From Micropterus salmoides (taxonomy: Eukaryota; Chordata; Actinopteri; Centrarchiformes; Centrarchidae): a stretch of 64,000 nt of DNA. The notes below the pieces were generated by a model, which searched no databases, was not told the DNA's origin, and saw only the letters and a program-made list of their open reading frames with translations. Positions 1 to 12,900 of the stretch are shown one piece after another. How positions within the stretch are numbered: position 1 is the first letter of the stretch; every line of letters starts with the position of its first letter. The stretch spans positions 17,477,697 to 17,541,696 of the forward strand of contig NW_024041373.1 of NCBI RefSeq assembly GCF_014851395.1. Reading direction: 5' to 3'. A program made the translations under genes and the position numbers.

Positions 1-1279
1 GTTTCGACCTGTTGAAAGGGCTTTGAGGGAGTAGATAAAGGTCTTGGTCACTGACGTATAAACTATATTGTATTTGATGTCAGTGACCTGATCAAGGACA
101 TATGCTTATGCAAACATCCATTCCAAAAGTCATAAAATTTCTAAGGGTGCAAGAACAACAAGATGTTTTTAGGAATGGTACAGACAACATTCTGTAGAAA
201 ATATTAATATTAAAGGATTCCAGAGAGTGTTTTCCAGAGAGTGTCATCACATTTTCACCAGCAGAACATAGATTGTTCCACCCAACAAAACTCTTAATAC
301 TAAGGGCAAACTCAAGGCTTAAATCTGTCAGTTCTTCTGGTGGTACAATGCTTTTAAAACTGGTAACAATGTGCTCCATCCAACTAAAACCTGCATTGTT
401 TGTGTAGCAGACCAATGAGACAACGATTGTCATTATCGTGACAAAGACATGGTTATGGGTGCTGCTGGAGATATCCTAGGAAATGGTATGTAATAGACTT
501 TATTGCTCTGACACAATATACACAATGACACTAGCACAATGTTGGTGGTAATATTTACCTTGGCTCTGACTTAAAGTTAATGTATCTTGGTATTACACAA
601 GGATATTTCTCTATAATGAACAGCAGCTTTCTGTGTATCCAGTGGACTACTTGAAAGAGAAAATAGACTGTATTTTTTATTGTTCTTTAGCAGATGAACC
701 AACAACAGCCTTGCTTTCTATTTTAATGCTCTCTATCTAGCAACAGTGCTGATGGCTTAATGCACTTTTCAACATCATCAATTAAGTCTGAGTTGTCCAT
801 CTTTTCTTTGACCACACAATCTCCTGCCACAAAACAGCCACTTTCTTAAAAAGCCTAAGACACCACTTGATTCTCATGTAAATAACGACTGTTAACTTTT
901 AACATTTACATCTTAGCATGGATTTCCAATGGTGAACAGACTTTTTAGATCATTTAACATATAGGCCTCTGTGATGGTTTGAGGGAATTATGAACATTTA
1001 TTTCCAATATGACAGCATAGAAGCTGCCTAGACCATTCTCTCTGTAGTCTGGCCTACAAAAAGAAACCACATCACATATTACATTAATGCAAGTTGCACT
1101 GTCAAAACTCATTAGGACCAATTTGCTTCTTTGACAATCAAAAGGAATACAGTTATTACACCAAGAGAAATGCAATCCTGACTCTAAAATAAATAATAAT
1201 TTGTTATCACAATATTTAACTTTGACACAGTAAAAGTTGTTTTACATGGTGATTCCAGCATGTTCATTTAAGTAAAGAG

Positions 1280-1460
1280 TAGGGCTGGGCAATAAAACAA
1301 TAATGATAATTATGGCAATATGATTTTCCTCAGTAACAATATAATTAATGTTCAATATATCGTCAATAAATATTTGCTTTAATTCATTTGAATCACAAAC
1401 AAATTTTCCTATTAAAATATTTATTTTGTTGAAAAAAGAGGCCTGAAAAAAGATCTTTTA
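1280..1460. mobile_element. Possible truncated hAT-type MITE
   Basis: It begins TAGGGCTGGGCAATA, resembling the terminal repeat of common fish non-autonomous hAT elements, and is followed by AT-rich sequence. I cannot find the matching right terminus or an 8-bp target duplication, so its end is only a guess. Confidence 0.3.
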
Positions 1461-1919
1461 AAATCGATTTAGTCATCTTCAATTATGGCAGGTGGTGTAA
1501 ACAAGCTTTTGGAGACTGACAATACAGTACTTGTTTCACTGAAACCAACCAGCCTTAACAACAATTACAATTTGCAGAGGTGTGAGGTGCACACAAGTTT
1601 GTGCAATGCTATGAGGATTTATGGGGACAAACTTTCTGTTGTAGTATGTTTTCTGTATATGTATGTATGTAAGTATGTGTCATTTATTAGTAAATTTTTG
1701 GATTGGACAGGTATCTGTCATCTAGGCATGACTACTGTAATGGTCTTTTCTCCAGCTTGTGTCAAGTACGCATAAGTAGTAGTTATTTGCCAGCTTGTAC
1801 ACAATGTTACTGCTAGAACACTTAGTCCCAGTGAAAGGAACTGTTAATGCTTCAGCATATCAAGATATTTTGGACAGTTTCATGCTCCCAAATTTGTGGA
1901 AACTACTTGGCAACAACAT

Positions 1920-2090
1920 GACTGTGCAAATGTTAGCAAATGTTAATGTGCTAACACGCTAAACTTAGATGCTTAGATTTTCGCAGCAAGCATATTGTGA
2001 GCATGGTCAGGTCAGCGTTTGGCTCAAAGCTCCAATACAGCCTCAAAGAGCTACCATGACTGTTGACTCGTAGTGGGAGTCCTGCGGTGA
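1920..2090. repeat. Teleost dispersed repeat fragment
   Basis: Contains a run of gctaac and gctaaac units followed by a stretch with ttggctcaaagc and agcctcaaagagct. This arrangement recurs in many fish genomes, from memory. The family is not named here. Confidence 0.4.
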
Positions 2091-3377
2091 AACAGTACAA
2101 GGGGCTGCATTGGTGGGGTTGTGTTGCTTCAGGCGTCGGACATGAAATACGATTCAGGAAGGCTAGTTTGAGTAATGTACGCATGAGAATTAAGGCTTAT
2201 CAGACACCAAAACACTGAAGAGGTTCTTGATACCTTGATGCAAACGATGCTCAGCGATATGGTATTGAAGAGGGTGTGTGTGGTTTAAGACTAAGAATAG
2301 GGAGGGAGCTGCATCAACTTGTTAGTTTCTCTACACTATTGTACCATGGTGATTTTCATACATCAATTTGCAGTGAGGAAATGGTGTTTGTGTTTGGTCT
2401 ATTTTGGGCAGTTCACAGAGGCAAATTAACTGCCTCCCACAATGATGGGAAAAAGATTATAGCTTCACCAAGGCTGAAATTAACCCAATTTTGGAGAATG
2501 GCAGGGTGTTAATTTTATGCCCTGCATTGACAAAATTGTGCTCTGGACTCCATATAAGCGCAGCATGCACACGTGTATGACAACCACCTCACCTGGGATG
2601 AAAAGTACAAAAAAAAAAAACACCAGAGGAAGAGATTGCTGCAACATTGTCTCTCAAAACACTTCTTGATACCCCTGTTTACTGAATGAAACAGCTGCAG
2701 CTTTTTTTTCTCCTTTGTCTCTTTGACTCTAGTTTACTTTGGCAGAAATGCATAAACAGATGTTCTTCATGTCAAATTATATCAAAAGTAATTAGAGGTT
2801 ATTAAGCATTTGGAGTGCTAAGAAGGCAGTGATATTACATCACTTCTCATTTGGTTGTAGCTGTAATACACATATTTTAATTTTGGCAATGTATGCTGCA
2901 CAGTGGGTCCCTTGACAGCTGGTGCACATGTTTGTACTGTGTGAGTCTGTGCCTGAGTGGGATAAGGAGTCAGTATGTGGGCACCGCAATCACATATGAC
3001 AGGTGGAAAGTGAACTTAAATAACATCTAAAAAGAATATTTGGGGTTTTAGCATTACACAACCCTTTTATAGAAAGTTATGTGAGGGTTTTCTTATTCAA
3101 GTATGTGAATGCTGATGAACACAGAAATATTATATTAGTATGCATTATATAAATACAAAAAGCTGTAAGCTGTCTTTATTTTGTGTTACATTTTCATAAT
3201 GTACACTGTAGTAATGCGACAGCTAACATTAAGATGCTCTTAACAGTCCTGTGCATGCGCTTGCCTTGAAGTGTTGTTTGAGCAAATACTTGTAAAAATG
3301 TAAGGTTTTTAGTAGAAAAGGTCTTTAAGGACTCTAAGATTGTTCATTATCCGGAAACTGGGCCATGATCTCCAAAG

Positions 3378-3412
3378 TTCAGTTGTCTCATTCCAGGAAT
3401 GAGACAACTGAA
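3378..3412. repeat. Near-perfect 35-nt palindrome (17-bp arms)
   Basis: The arm 3378-3394 (ttcagttgtctcattcc) is the exact reverse complement of 3396-3412, with a single A at 3395 between them. It could form a cruciform or hairpin. It lies just before a LINE-like repeat fragment and may belong to it. Confidence 0.85.
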
Positions 3413-3474
3413 TTGCAAAAGCTGATCTCGTTTGGTCTTTAGACTTTTGAACATCCAAAATAGGAACACAGGAT

Positions 3475-3680
3475 CTCATCCAACAAGCTGGCACATATGA
3501 GGGCCCCTCTGTGCTTTAAAAGTAATCACTAAGATCTTAATAAGTAACAAGTGAAGAGACGCCAGGATAGGGGTAATATGCATATCTCAATTTAGTGCCA
3601 GAAAACAACTTTTCACCATTTCTGGAGGAAGGGGAATTACAATAATCCAGATGGGACATGACAAGGACACAAACAGCAGT
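3475..3680 (-). mobile_element. Decayed LINE-like repeat fragment
   Basis: The stretch around 3637-3665 (attacaataatccagatggg) and the preceding non-coding sequence resemble a widespread fish non-LTR retrotransposon end, from memory. No open reading frame remains. Orientation is uncertain. Confidence 0.35.
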
Positions 3681-6600
3681 CTATTAGTATTTTTAGGAGA
3701 GGAATGTTTAAACTTTTGAATTTTCCTGAGTGAAAGGGCAGCAATATTATATCACACTGAGTTTGTTTAACAGGATTTCCACTATGCTAAGTAACAAAAC
3801 TTAATAAAGGGCTACATGGGTAAGAAATCAGGGGGTTTGTCCAGTTATAAGGATCTCAAGACTTTTTGGCATTTAACAGCAGCAGTAGTAAATGTCTTAG
3901 AGACAGCTGTGGCCACAACACATTTGTGTTTGGTCATTGCCCAAGTAAATGTGTGACATCCACATAAAGGTGGAATTAGATATTATGTATGTATAAGAAA
4001 ATATGAAATAAAAATAGGGGGATCCCTGCAGAGACATTGTAAAATAACCTATGCAGTCACTCAGGGCTACGCTAAAAGTTTTGCCAAAGAGTTAAGACTT
4101 ACAGTAAAGCACTGAGATTTCAAAAAGATAACAAAAGTAGATAATTTATTGATTGAGTTCAGGAGGGCAGTTTCAGTAGTTTTGATGAGCTTTAAAAACT
4201 AGACTGAAACTTTTCAGGCATAGGGTTCTCGTTCATAAAAGCCAGCAGTCGATTTGCAACAATTTCCTTCAGAACTTTTACCCACAAAAACACCCCAAAA
4301 TCTTTGGGTTTGGTACAAAATTGTTAAAGTCACTGTAAACAAGTGCAAAAAAGAAGAGAAAACCACTCAACACCAGTAGAAGAGAGCTTTCATACTCATC
4401 GAGTCATAACTCAAATTGTTGTTAATTTGTATCCTGCAGCTTTCAAAAGAGAGCTATCTGTACAAATTAATTGCAGCTGTTTTCACACAAAATTCCTTTT
4501 CGCCCCCATCCTTCAACAACATACCACCGTTCTACATGTGTGCTTTTTATTATTTAATCTCATTTGAAGGGGAAAAAAATAAAATTTTCTTCAAATGATG
4601 TCGAACAGTTAATAAAAGTTGGTTTCATTGACTCATTCCAGCGTTTGGCAACAATAATTGTCTTGTTGCCGTTTTATTTTTTAGTTGTGAGTTAACTGTT
4701 TGGTTTTACTCTCCCACACCAACTTATTTAATTCGGTTTGCTTCCTTGTGACAGCCAGAGCCTATTATGTTTTAAGATCATAGATTACGTTTAAAGCATA
4801 TTTCAAATAGGAAATAATACAGCCAATACCAAAAAGCCTTAATGCAACTAACTTTCTTTTCCATACTAAATCTGGAGCCCTATCAGAAATGGGCTTCCAC
4901 ACTTATCTGATGCCATCATCTACTGATGCCAACATTATTGATATTAGGGATAAAAGCAAGCCTTCTGTGTTGTCTCAGTGGGATTAGTCCACTGTGAAGC
5001 CCAGATCAGAGGCGATTCTGACCGGAGATGACCCTGACTGAGTCACAGGCTACTGAAGAGAGTGATTTTATTTATTTAGAAAGCAAGCACATATACGGCG
5101 TGGTGGGACTCTGGGTAGTGCTTATTTGTATATGTCTGACAAACTCTGGCATCCTCTTGACTGATGAGGACAACAACTTTGCTGTGTGACTGAGATTGAG
5201 AGAGGAGGTGCCCAGAAGTAGTATTGGCTGCCACAGCAGAAAAGCTTAAGTTCAATTAACTTGAGAAAGAAAGGAGGCTCTCTGTGCCCTCCCTTGTAAT
5301 ATTATCAGCATCGTAATTTACGACCAGAGAGTTTCAAAAAGATGTAGCTCACCACTCAAGTTACTGAGGCAGATATATTTATGAAAAACTGTTTTAGATT
5401 AATGAACGAGCAACAAGGGGGTCTTTTGACTTTTAAATTAAATTCTTAGAAGATCCATTTTTCAGATGGAGTTCAGCCCCAGAGAGACAGATAATTATAG
5501 GTCCCTGTGACAACACACAAATGCATCAAACCCTGATTGCTGCAAACAGGGAGCACAGTCATTAATAGCATAAACATGCAGGAGTGGGTATTATAATTAT
5601 AAGGCAAAAGCTTCATCACACCTCCATCTGTGCTCCTTCTTGAGTATCTGAGAGTCTGAGTGAGTCTGCGAAATAGATAAACCTGCTTTATAATAAAGGA
5701 TAAAATACAAGGTGTCATCTGCGGTAATTTAAAAAGCCCATTAAAATACCACCACCCTTTTAGGTTTTACAGCTGGTACACTGGCGAGGAATGCCAGGTA
5801 CTCTACAGTATACATGGTTAAATTTACTTACTTAAAACTAAATTGTGGTGGTGCTGTAACTCTTACTAATGTAATGTAAGCTTTATACGTTTTTTTCTAC
5901 CTAAGCGGCATAGTAGCAGTGACCGGCATTTTATTAGAAATGTGACCAGCCAATTACATATTCATACATAACCTTGAAGTGATGCATTATTCCCACAAAT
6001 TCTTCTTAATGAGGCACGCTTTCCAATATGCGTCGGTTAATCTATACCCTACAAGCTACGATACATGTAGGAGGTAATTGTAAATGGCACTAAACTGGTT
6101 TTGACTTGTTGGTAGATTTCACTTTCACTGAGACATTTCTAGCAAGGTGTACTTTAAGTACTGTAGGACTTTCAATTCCTTTTTGCACCACTGATCTCAA
6201 TTAAAATACCTCACCACTGCTCCTCCTGGATTTCCTTTTTAGTTATTTTATGAATCCGCTAATTTGGCCTCTTAGGAATCAAGCAATCCCATGATTTATT
6301 AGGCTTTGGGAGTGTTGTCACACAGGGCTGCTGTGGAAAAATTTAAGCAGTCACTGATTAAAAGCTGTGGGAAATAAATCAGAAAAAGTGTTGGTGCCTT
6401 CAAAGATGATAATTGTACATTTCTGAGATTAGCACATGTATAATGTGGAATAGTAAAAAATAATGCTAGTTTTACCAAATTACAAAACGTCTTTGCACTG
6501 CTCCTGTCTTGATTTTCATTCAAGTAGTAGTATTCAACAAAACTGTGCTACTTTTGTTTTTCATTTCTTTTCATTTCAGTTGATTGTTTAGTAAGTAATA

Positions 6601-6785
6601 TGACCTTCATCATCCAGTGCCTTTACATTTAGGTATTTGTTTTTGACAAAGTATTTTGTCTATAGGTAACACATTTCTTTTCTACCACCAACCGGATTTA
6701 TTAACATACTGTAACAATAAAACAGTGATGGTGAATGTCCTTCTACATGGGGGCTATGTATTTAATGGAGACTCTGCCTTCACAG

Positions 6786-6946
6786 GTACAATTTTGGTAG
6801 AGAACATGCAGATAAATGGCCGTGCCCAAAATCCAGGCAGAACCATCTCGCTGAAATTGCTGGACAACCATGACTACTGGGTGATACTGGCACCAGCACA
6901 ACAGAGGCTCTACCTCAACAGCACTGGACGCATTCTGGACAGAGAT
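6786..6946 (+). CDS. pcdh15: pcdh15 exon, second half of EC1
   Basis: 161 nt, residues 1-54 of the visible protein. The acceptor is ctgccttcacag and the donor is GAT|gtgagt. The exon enters with the last two bases of a Gly codon and ends on a codon boundary at LDRD. It encodes GTILVENMQINGRA and LNSTGRILDRD; the NST sequon is a likely N-glycosylation site and LDRD is the DRE-type calcium motif of EC1. An open frame begins at an in-frame ATG at 6656, but that Met is intronic and is not a start. The exons for the signal peptide and first half of EC1 are upstream of the window. Confidence 0.95.
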
Positions 6947-9900
6947 GTGAGTACAGGACAAAAGATGGTAATGTGTAGGGATGAATCTGGAAAAATAAAG
7001 TCACACTTGTGTCCTGGTGTTTTAAAAGTAAATATATTTTCTGACATTTATGAATGTGTAGCTTCTTTTGTGTGAACTAATTTGCAGATATTAGAGAACA
7101 GTATGTTAGCAACGGAGCACGGGAAAAAAATAGAGTGAACAGATTTCATACAAGCTAATTGTGTCCTGTGGTCTCGGCTCTTATAGTCATGATCAAGTGT
7201 TGTATACACACAGTTGTTTTATACGTTAATCATAGCTGAGTCAGTTTCTTCACATTAATCAGGGCTGTGTTAACTCACTAATTGCCATCATTATTATAAT
7301 TTCTGAGGCCAGTGGGAGGTGGTTCAAGTGATTAATAAAGAATAAAGGATATTCAGATGTTTTAATTGGCTATTTAAGTTTTTATGGTTTTGTGTTACCA
7401 GCAACAACTTCCAAATGGTTTCCCAGAGATGAGCCATTAGTCATGAGCCAAAGGACAGCTGATTTTATTTTATTTTATATTTTTTTAGCTTGAAGCTATA
7501 ATCTGGTACAGTGCATCAGATGGAGAAGTATGTTTTACTGTACGCTGTTCCTTTTAAATAAATAAATGAAAATGATTAAATGCTCATGCCAGTTGGAAAA
7601 AAGGTGGTGTCTGTGTGAGTGTACGGTGGCCCAGAGGTATCAGGGCGAATGCAAAAGTCACAACACGAATGCAAAACCCACAACAGAAATACAAAAACCA
7701 CAACGTGAATACAAAAAAACACAACGGCAGTGGACCACAACGGAAGTTGACAACGAAAGAGACGTTTAGTAATAGCGGATTACTTTAGTTGGCATACATC
7801 TACACAGTAGCACAGTGGCAGTGTTGCCGTCCTGCATTCAGTAGAGCTGGGTTTGAATCTTGGATAGAACAGACTTTATAATGTGACTTTTTTCCGCATA
7901 GTAGTGTCTGCCAAATGAGTTTTGTATTTGTGTTGTGGGTTTTGTATTTGGCCTGATACCTCTGGGCCACCGTAGTAAGTGGCCTACTACAAAAAGACGC
8001 AGAACTTCTAAACAGATTCACGTAACATGACCAAACTTTGTAGAAAGACACAAACACACAAAGATAGACAGATACACAAACACTTATTTCCAATGTTACT
8101 CATGATTGGCCAATTTAAAAAAATTATGAAAAGAAAAGAGAAATACAATTTTTGTTTTTGAACATTTAAAACTTTCTTGTACTCACAAAAAGAAGCAGTC
8201 ACCAGTTGTCTTTTAGCTCCAGGACATTTGATTTGTGCCTTAAGCCGCTAATAGAATATTATGTTTTTCAATTATGGTGAAGATATTTTGGCTCTTTTCA
8301 ACATTTTGAAAATTGAGCCAAATTAGTAGCAAAAGAAATGTTACAAAATACTGTATTGAATATACAGTATTGAATCCCTCTTTTTTCACTTAATTCATCA
8401 ACCACACTTTATTTATTGTGGTTTTTAAAGACACTTCGGACACTCAGCTGCCGTGTTATTTGGAATGGCTAGGCTATGTAGCGATATAGCCTACCAATGC
8501 GATGGCTAAAGCCAGGTTGTGCATGTGAGATCTAAGAAAAAACTACTACTCAACAACTAATTGATATTCTTTCTGCTAACTGGACAGGAGGTCTACTACA
8601 GGTGGTTTACACAGGTTACTTACAGTGTTGCATGTGCATTATTTTACGTTATGGTAAATCGCCTTAAGTCTAAATCTGTCAAAATGATTGTTGATTGTTA
8701 AAAAATTCAGTCAATGACGGAGAACACAACCCCTGCTGTCCCTTCTGTCACTCAAGGCATTTTGTTTTGCACTGTTACTTTGCCCCCTTTTTGTAGTTTT
8801 TGTCATCTTCCTTGCTTTCAAACAGTGAACAGATAAGGAAAGTGATAAATCAAATGTGTCGTGTAAGATAGTCTAAATTAGCATTTTGCAAACTTGACTG
8901 ATCATGTGTGATGAGTGATCAATATAAAAAGGTAATTTACTTCAAGTCTTACTAGACTTTAATATTACAGTATAGTTCAATTTCAACAATAACCCATTGC
9001 TCCTTCATGTTAATAACATATTTGAATTTATTATGTCTTTCACTATTAAGCTACAAAGGCAAAGTATACAAGATGTAATGTAGCAACAGAGTTGGTGGTG
9101 TTTCAGTGTTGCATGATAATTACCCCTATTGCTAAATATAGTAAATATTGACTAAATGTAGACACTGTGTCTGTATGTAATATCTTGACTTCAGTTCTCC
9201 AGGGTATCCAGTAAACCTGCAGCAAATACAGATCAGCCTAAATGGTATGCTACAGTATAAGATGTGAGATGTGAGGTGCACAGGGGCTAGCACTGGGTGT
9301 TAAGTGTTGTGACTGCTGTGGGAAAGAAACTGTTTGAAGTGTGTGGTTAGATTATATGGACCAAGGGGGGACTTGAAGCTACTTATGGGAATATCTCAGA
9401 AATATGGCCAATTAACAGGAGATATTACTACAGTGGATGAGCACATGGGCGTCAAAGCTTTGCAAGTAAGAAGGGGAGAGGGAGAGGCTCGCCAGGCTGC
9501 CTTACACGATATGGCAAAATTATTCCTGTTTCTAAATTCAGATAATGTTTCTGACAAGTAGCAGTGGAAATAAGACAAGCTGCTGCTGACCGATATACAT
9601 TTGAACAGAACATGGCACAAGACTCACAGCTCTCCGTTTTGATCCGGCATTTTAATAATTTATTACATGTAATACTCAAAAAGAAAAACTGGCTGTGCAG
9701 CTTAAAATAAAATAACAATAGCCATGGCTTGTTTACTTACTTATTAACAAGAGGATTGAATAGCAATTTTGGTTGTCTTGTTTTTTTCTAACTGGACTGA
9801 CATAGATTCAGCCTGGATGATTTCAATGCCAGGATACTGTCTGCCAAGAAACAAATTGATATAAGTAAATTGGTTCTCATGACAACCCCGATGGATGCTG

Positions 9901-12900
9901 GTAAACAGACATTATTTTCCAAAACCTCTCTCTGGTCTTTCTTTTTGCTTTGCGCATCATTTGTGTGTATCGTTTGTTTTCTGTTCTGGTTCAGTAACTT
10001 GTTTACTGGACATATTTGAAACCAGTAAAGGTCAGCTGAGCTGAGAAAACTTTTGTGATAGCTGACTGTATGTTGGGGGGAAAGGGAATTTGAACATTAA
10101 CTACAACCTACATTGTAATCCTAATGATATGTCTTTCTTTTCTCTCTCTCTCTCAGCCTCCCAATTACATCACTACCATTGTGGTTCAGGTTGAGTGCAC
10201 CAATGAGCTGGTTGGTACTGTAATTTTGCACGAAGTACGGATTGTTGTTAGGGACAGGAATGACAACGCCCCTCGCTTTCAGCAGCCACGCTACTATGTC
10301 GCAGTAAACGAGGTAAGGGAGCAACTCCTTCTGTCGGTTCTGCAGGATTTATAAATCAAGATATTATGTGCAGCATTGTAATGTTGTTGTTGCAACTTTC
10401 AGATTATTCTGATTGCAGTAGTTTTTGTTTTTGAAAAGTTAGTCAAACCCTGTGGAAATTGAAAATTGGTGTAACCTGTCTATTGGTTTCTTAGGCATTG
10501 GGCTTAGTTGCATATGTTCTTATGAATCTTTTTAGATACTATCAGTGGGATCGCCACATCAAATCCCACATATTTTGCTCTTTATCAGGGCCCACTGGTG
10601 CAAAATGGTCAAGAGTCAAATTAAGTCACTGACACAAGGTTATTGAGAAACTTGACTGACTGACTGCGTGCAGCTGTTAGTAAGAAGTTAGTTTCTAGTT
10701 AAACACTTTATTATGTTTCAGTTTTGATATTTTCAGTTTCTTGCACAGCAAATCTGTAAAATGTGGCTGTACAGTCTATTAGCTAAAAGGAACAGCATTT
10801 TTAGTGCTCTCAAATGCTACTTTCCTGTAAGGTATAACGGTCAAAGTACACCTTTTTCCACCTAAACAAACCTGCGTCACCTGCAATAATTCAAGACAAT
10901 TCATCTCTGACTTTACAGTCATGTGCTTGAGATTATGACAAAATTTTTCAGACAACCCAGACTTTTGTCTTTTTTGTTCACACTTAGTGTACGTTGCGTG
11001 TTCGGAACTTGTGTCACAGTGTGTTATCATAGTCATGTGCAGTTGCCCCAACAAGTATAGTGAGTCATTCTACATTGCTGTCGACTTCTCCCCTGAACAA
11101 GCTCTCTTGCCCACTGCCTGGTCCTGTGGACTTTGCTGAGGGCTCTGGAGAACAGCAGTAGTTCTCATACATACTTTTTGTTATTCTGTCAGCAGTGTGC
11201 ATAAGCCTTCAGACTGCTGCTGACTGCAACATTTCCTGCTTTGTGATATATTTTTTTTCTTTTTGTATACTAATGGAGTGGAGTGGCAACAGTAATAGCT
11301 ATATACATGAGTTTGCTGCTGTAAGTAGATGTTGTACTCTCAGGGGGCTGTTTGAACTGTTTACTTTTCTTTTTCCCACTCATGTTTTTCTCTAGCTCAC
11401 ACCAGTTGGAACGACCATTTTCACCGGCTTCTCAGGAAATAATGGTGCTACGGACATTGACGATGGGCCCAATGGACATATAGAATACAGTGTCCTTTAC
11501 AACCCCAATGACCCGGTATATGGACAAGTCACACAATGATAAACACCATAAACACCACCTGTACACCATTTTAAATTTCTTCAACAATCATGACTTATTG
11601 CTCACATCCATCTTTCTTTCTGTTTGATAATATCGACTCTCTGTCTCTTTCAGGCTTCTAACAGAACAGTGAGTGTTGCAAACACCCTTTCAGGAAACAT
11701 AATTCTGGCAGAGAGGCTAAACTATGAGGAGAGAACTCGCTACCTGGTTTTAATCCAAGCCAACGTAAGTGAGCTAAAATGCACAAGCATCATCACTTTG
11801 AATTGCAAGTCTTAAGATCAGTAAGTGCTCAGTCTCAGGAAATTATAAACAGGTCCTGATCTGTATATTTAGCTTGAGATTGTCTATTTAAGCATTGACC
11901 TTAAGGGTAGTGATAGACCAGTTAATCGTCAGCCCATTCACTGGGCCTATATCTGGCATTTTGAGATAATCGGCACCGGCCAATACCTGCACTCATGAGG
12001 CCGATATTCAAGAAATGTCTGCGTACACATTTGCAGCAGGCTTGTCAGTGTGGTTGTGGTGGAACGATGTGGTTAGCACTCCCCTGTTTTGGGAAGTTGG
12101 TGGAAAAAGCCCTTTTCTTTGTTTCTATATCGGTATTATATATTGGCCATTGGCTGCCTTGGCTCTCTAAAAATCGGCCATTCAAAAAACCATATCAGTC
12201 GACCACAACTTGAGGGTAAAGAACTCTTAATGGCACTAAACCAATATCTCAAGATGTGCTTTGTATTCAGCAGCAGCAGCTGGATTTTGAAGTAGGATTT
12301 TCATGGAAATTAAACACTCAAACACCTGTTTTTTTCTTGGCTTAATAGATAATAGCACTTCTACCATATTTCGGATTTTTCAGTTATTGTACAGGGCGGA
12401 TGTTACGAACGCATTGTTTTTTGTTACTTTTTTTTTTTTTAAATGTTGTCATCACTTAGGAAAACATGCTTTTCATGTTCAGTTTTACCAATAATAAGAG
12501 GGATTCCTAATAAGTAATAGAGATTTGTTAATTGGCACTCAGTGTAAGGACATCACACAAATTGTTTAACTCACATTTAACTAATACTAATTAAAAGATT
12601 GCTCATGGTCAGCAATATTACACTGAGCGGATTGAACCCTCCATGGTTTCATTGCTACTTACTTTAATTTTTTTTAATTAAAAGTGATTGAAGCTGTCTT
12701 TGAGATGTTCTGAGAACTGTTTGTAGTCTGTATGTACCAGCACAGCTATTGATATCAGAGTAATTTTTAATTATGGATTTTGCTTATGTGAGGGCATTTT
12801 CCTTCACACTCTCACAGGCAACATGACTGAGAAAATACTGTAAAACAAGAAATCCTAATGATGACAGTATGAATTATAATGAAAGCATTTTTATACTTTT

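Larger units (their letters stand above)
1..6785 (+). other. pcdh15: pcdh15 intron (3' part), upstream of the first visible exon
   Basis: No credible coding exon was found; open frames here are short and match nothing I know. The stretch 1264-1460 starts like a hAT-type MITE (TAGGGCTGGGC). Fragments of fish dispersed repeats lie at about 1920-2090 and 3475-3680. A 35-nt near-perfect palindrome sits at 3378-3412. The remainder is AT-rich sequence in which I see nothing specific. Confidence 0.7.
6947..10156 (+). other. pcdh15: pcdh15 intron between the EC1 exons
   Basis: 3.2 kb. Holds a composite MITE with an internal tRNA-like head at 7622-7974. A repeat-poor AT-rich block at about 7255-7385 may be conserved non-coding DNA. 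The final (TC)n tract forms the polypyrimidine tract of the next acceptor. No coding sequence was found. Confidence 0.75.

Noticed and set aside
6656..7075. 139-codon frame that could be read as a gene starting at 6656
   Set aside because: Only its middle (6786-6946) is coding; the rest is intron read-through. The splice sites and the fit with the next exon settle this.
7800..7870. A tRNA gene
   Set aside because: A and B boxes are present but no acceptor stem or proper anticodon arm can be paired; it fits a SINE head.
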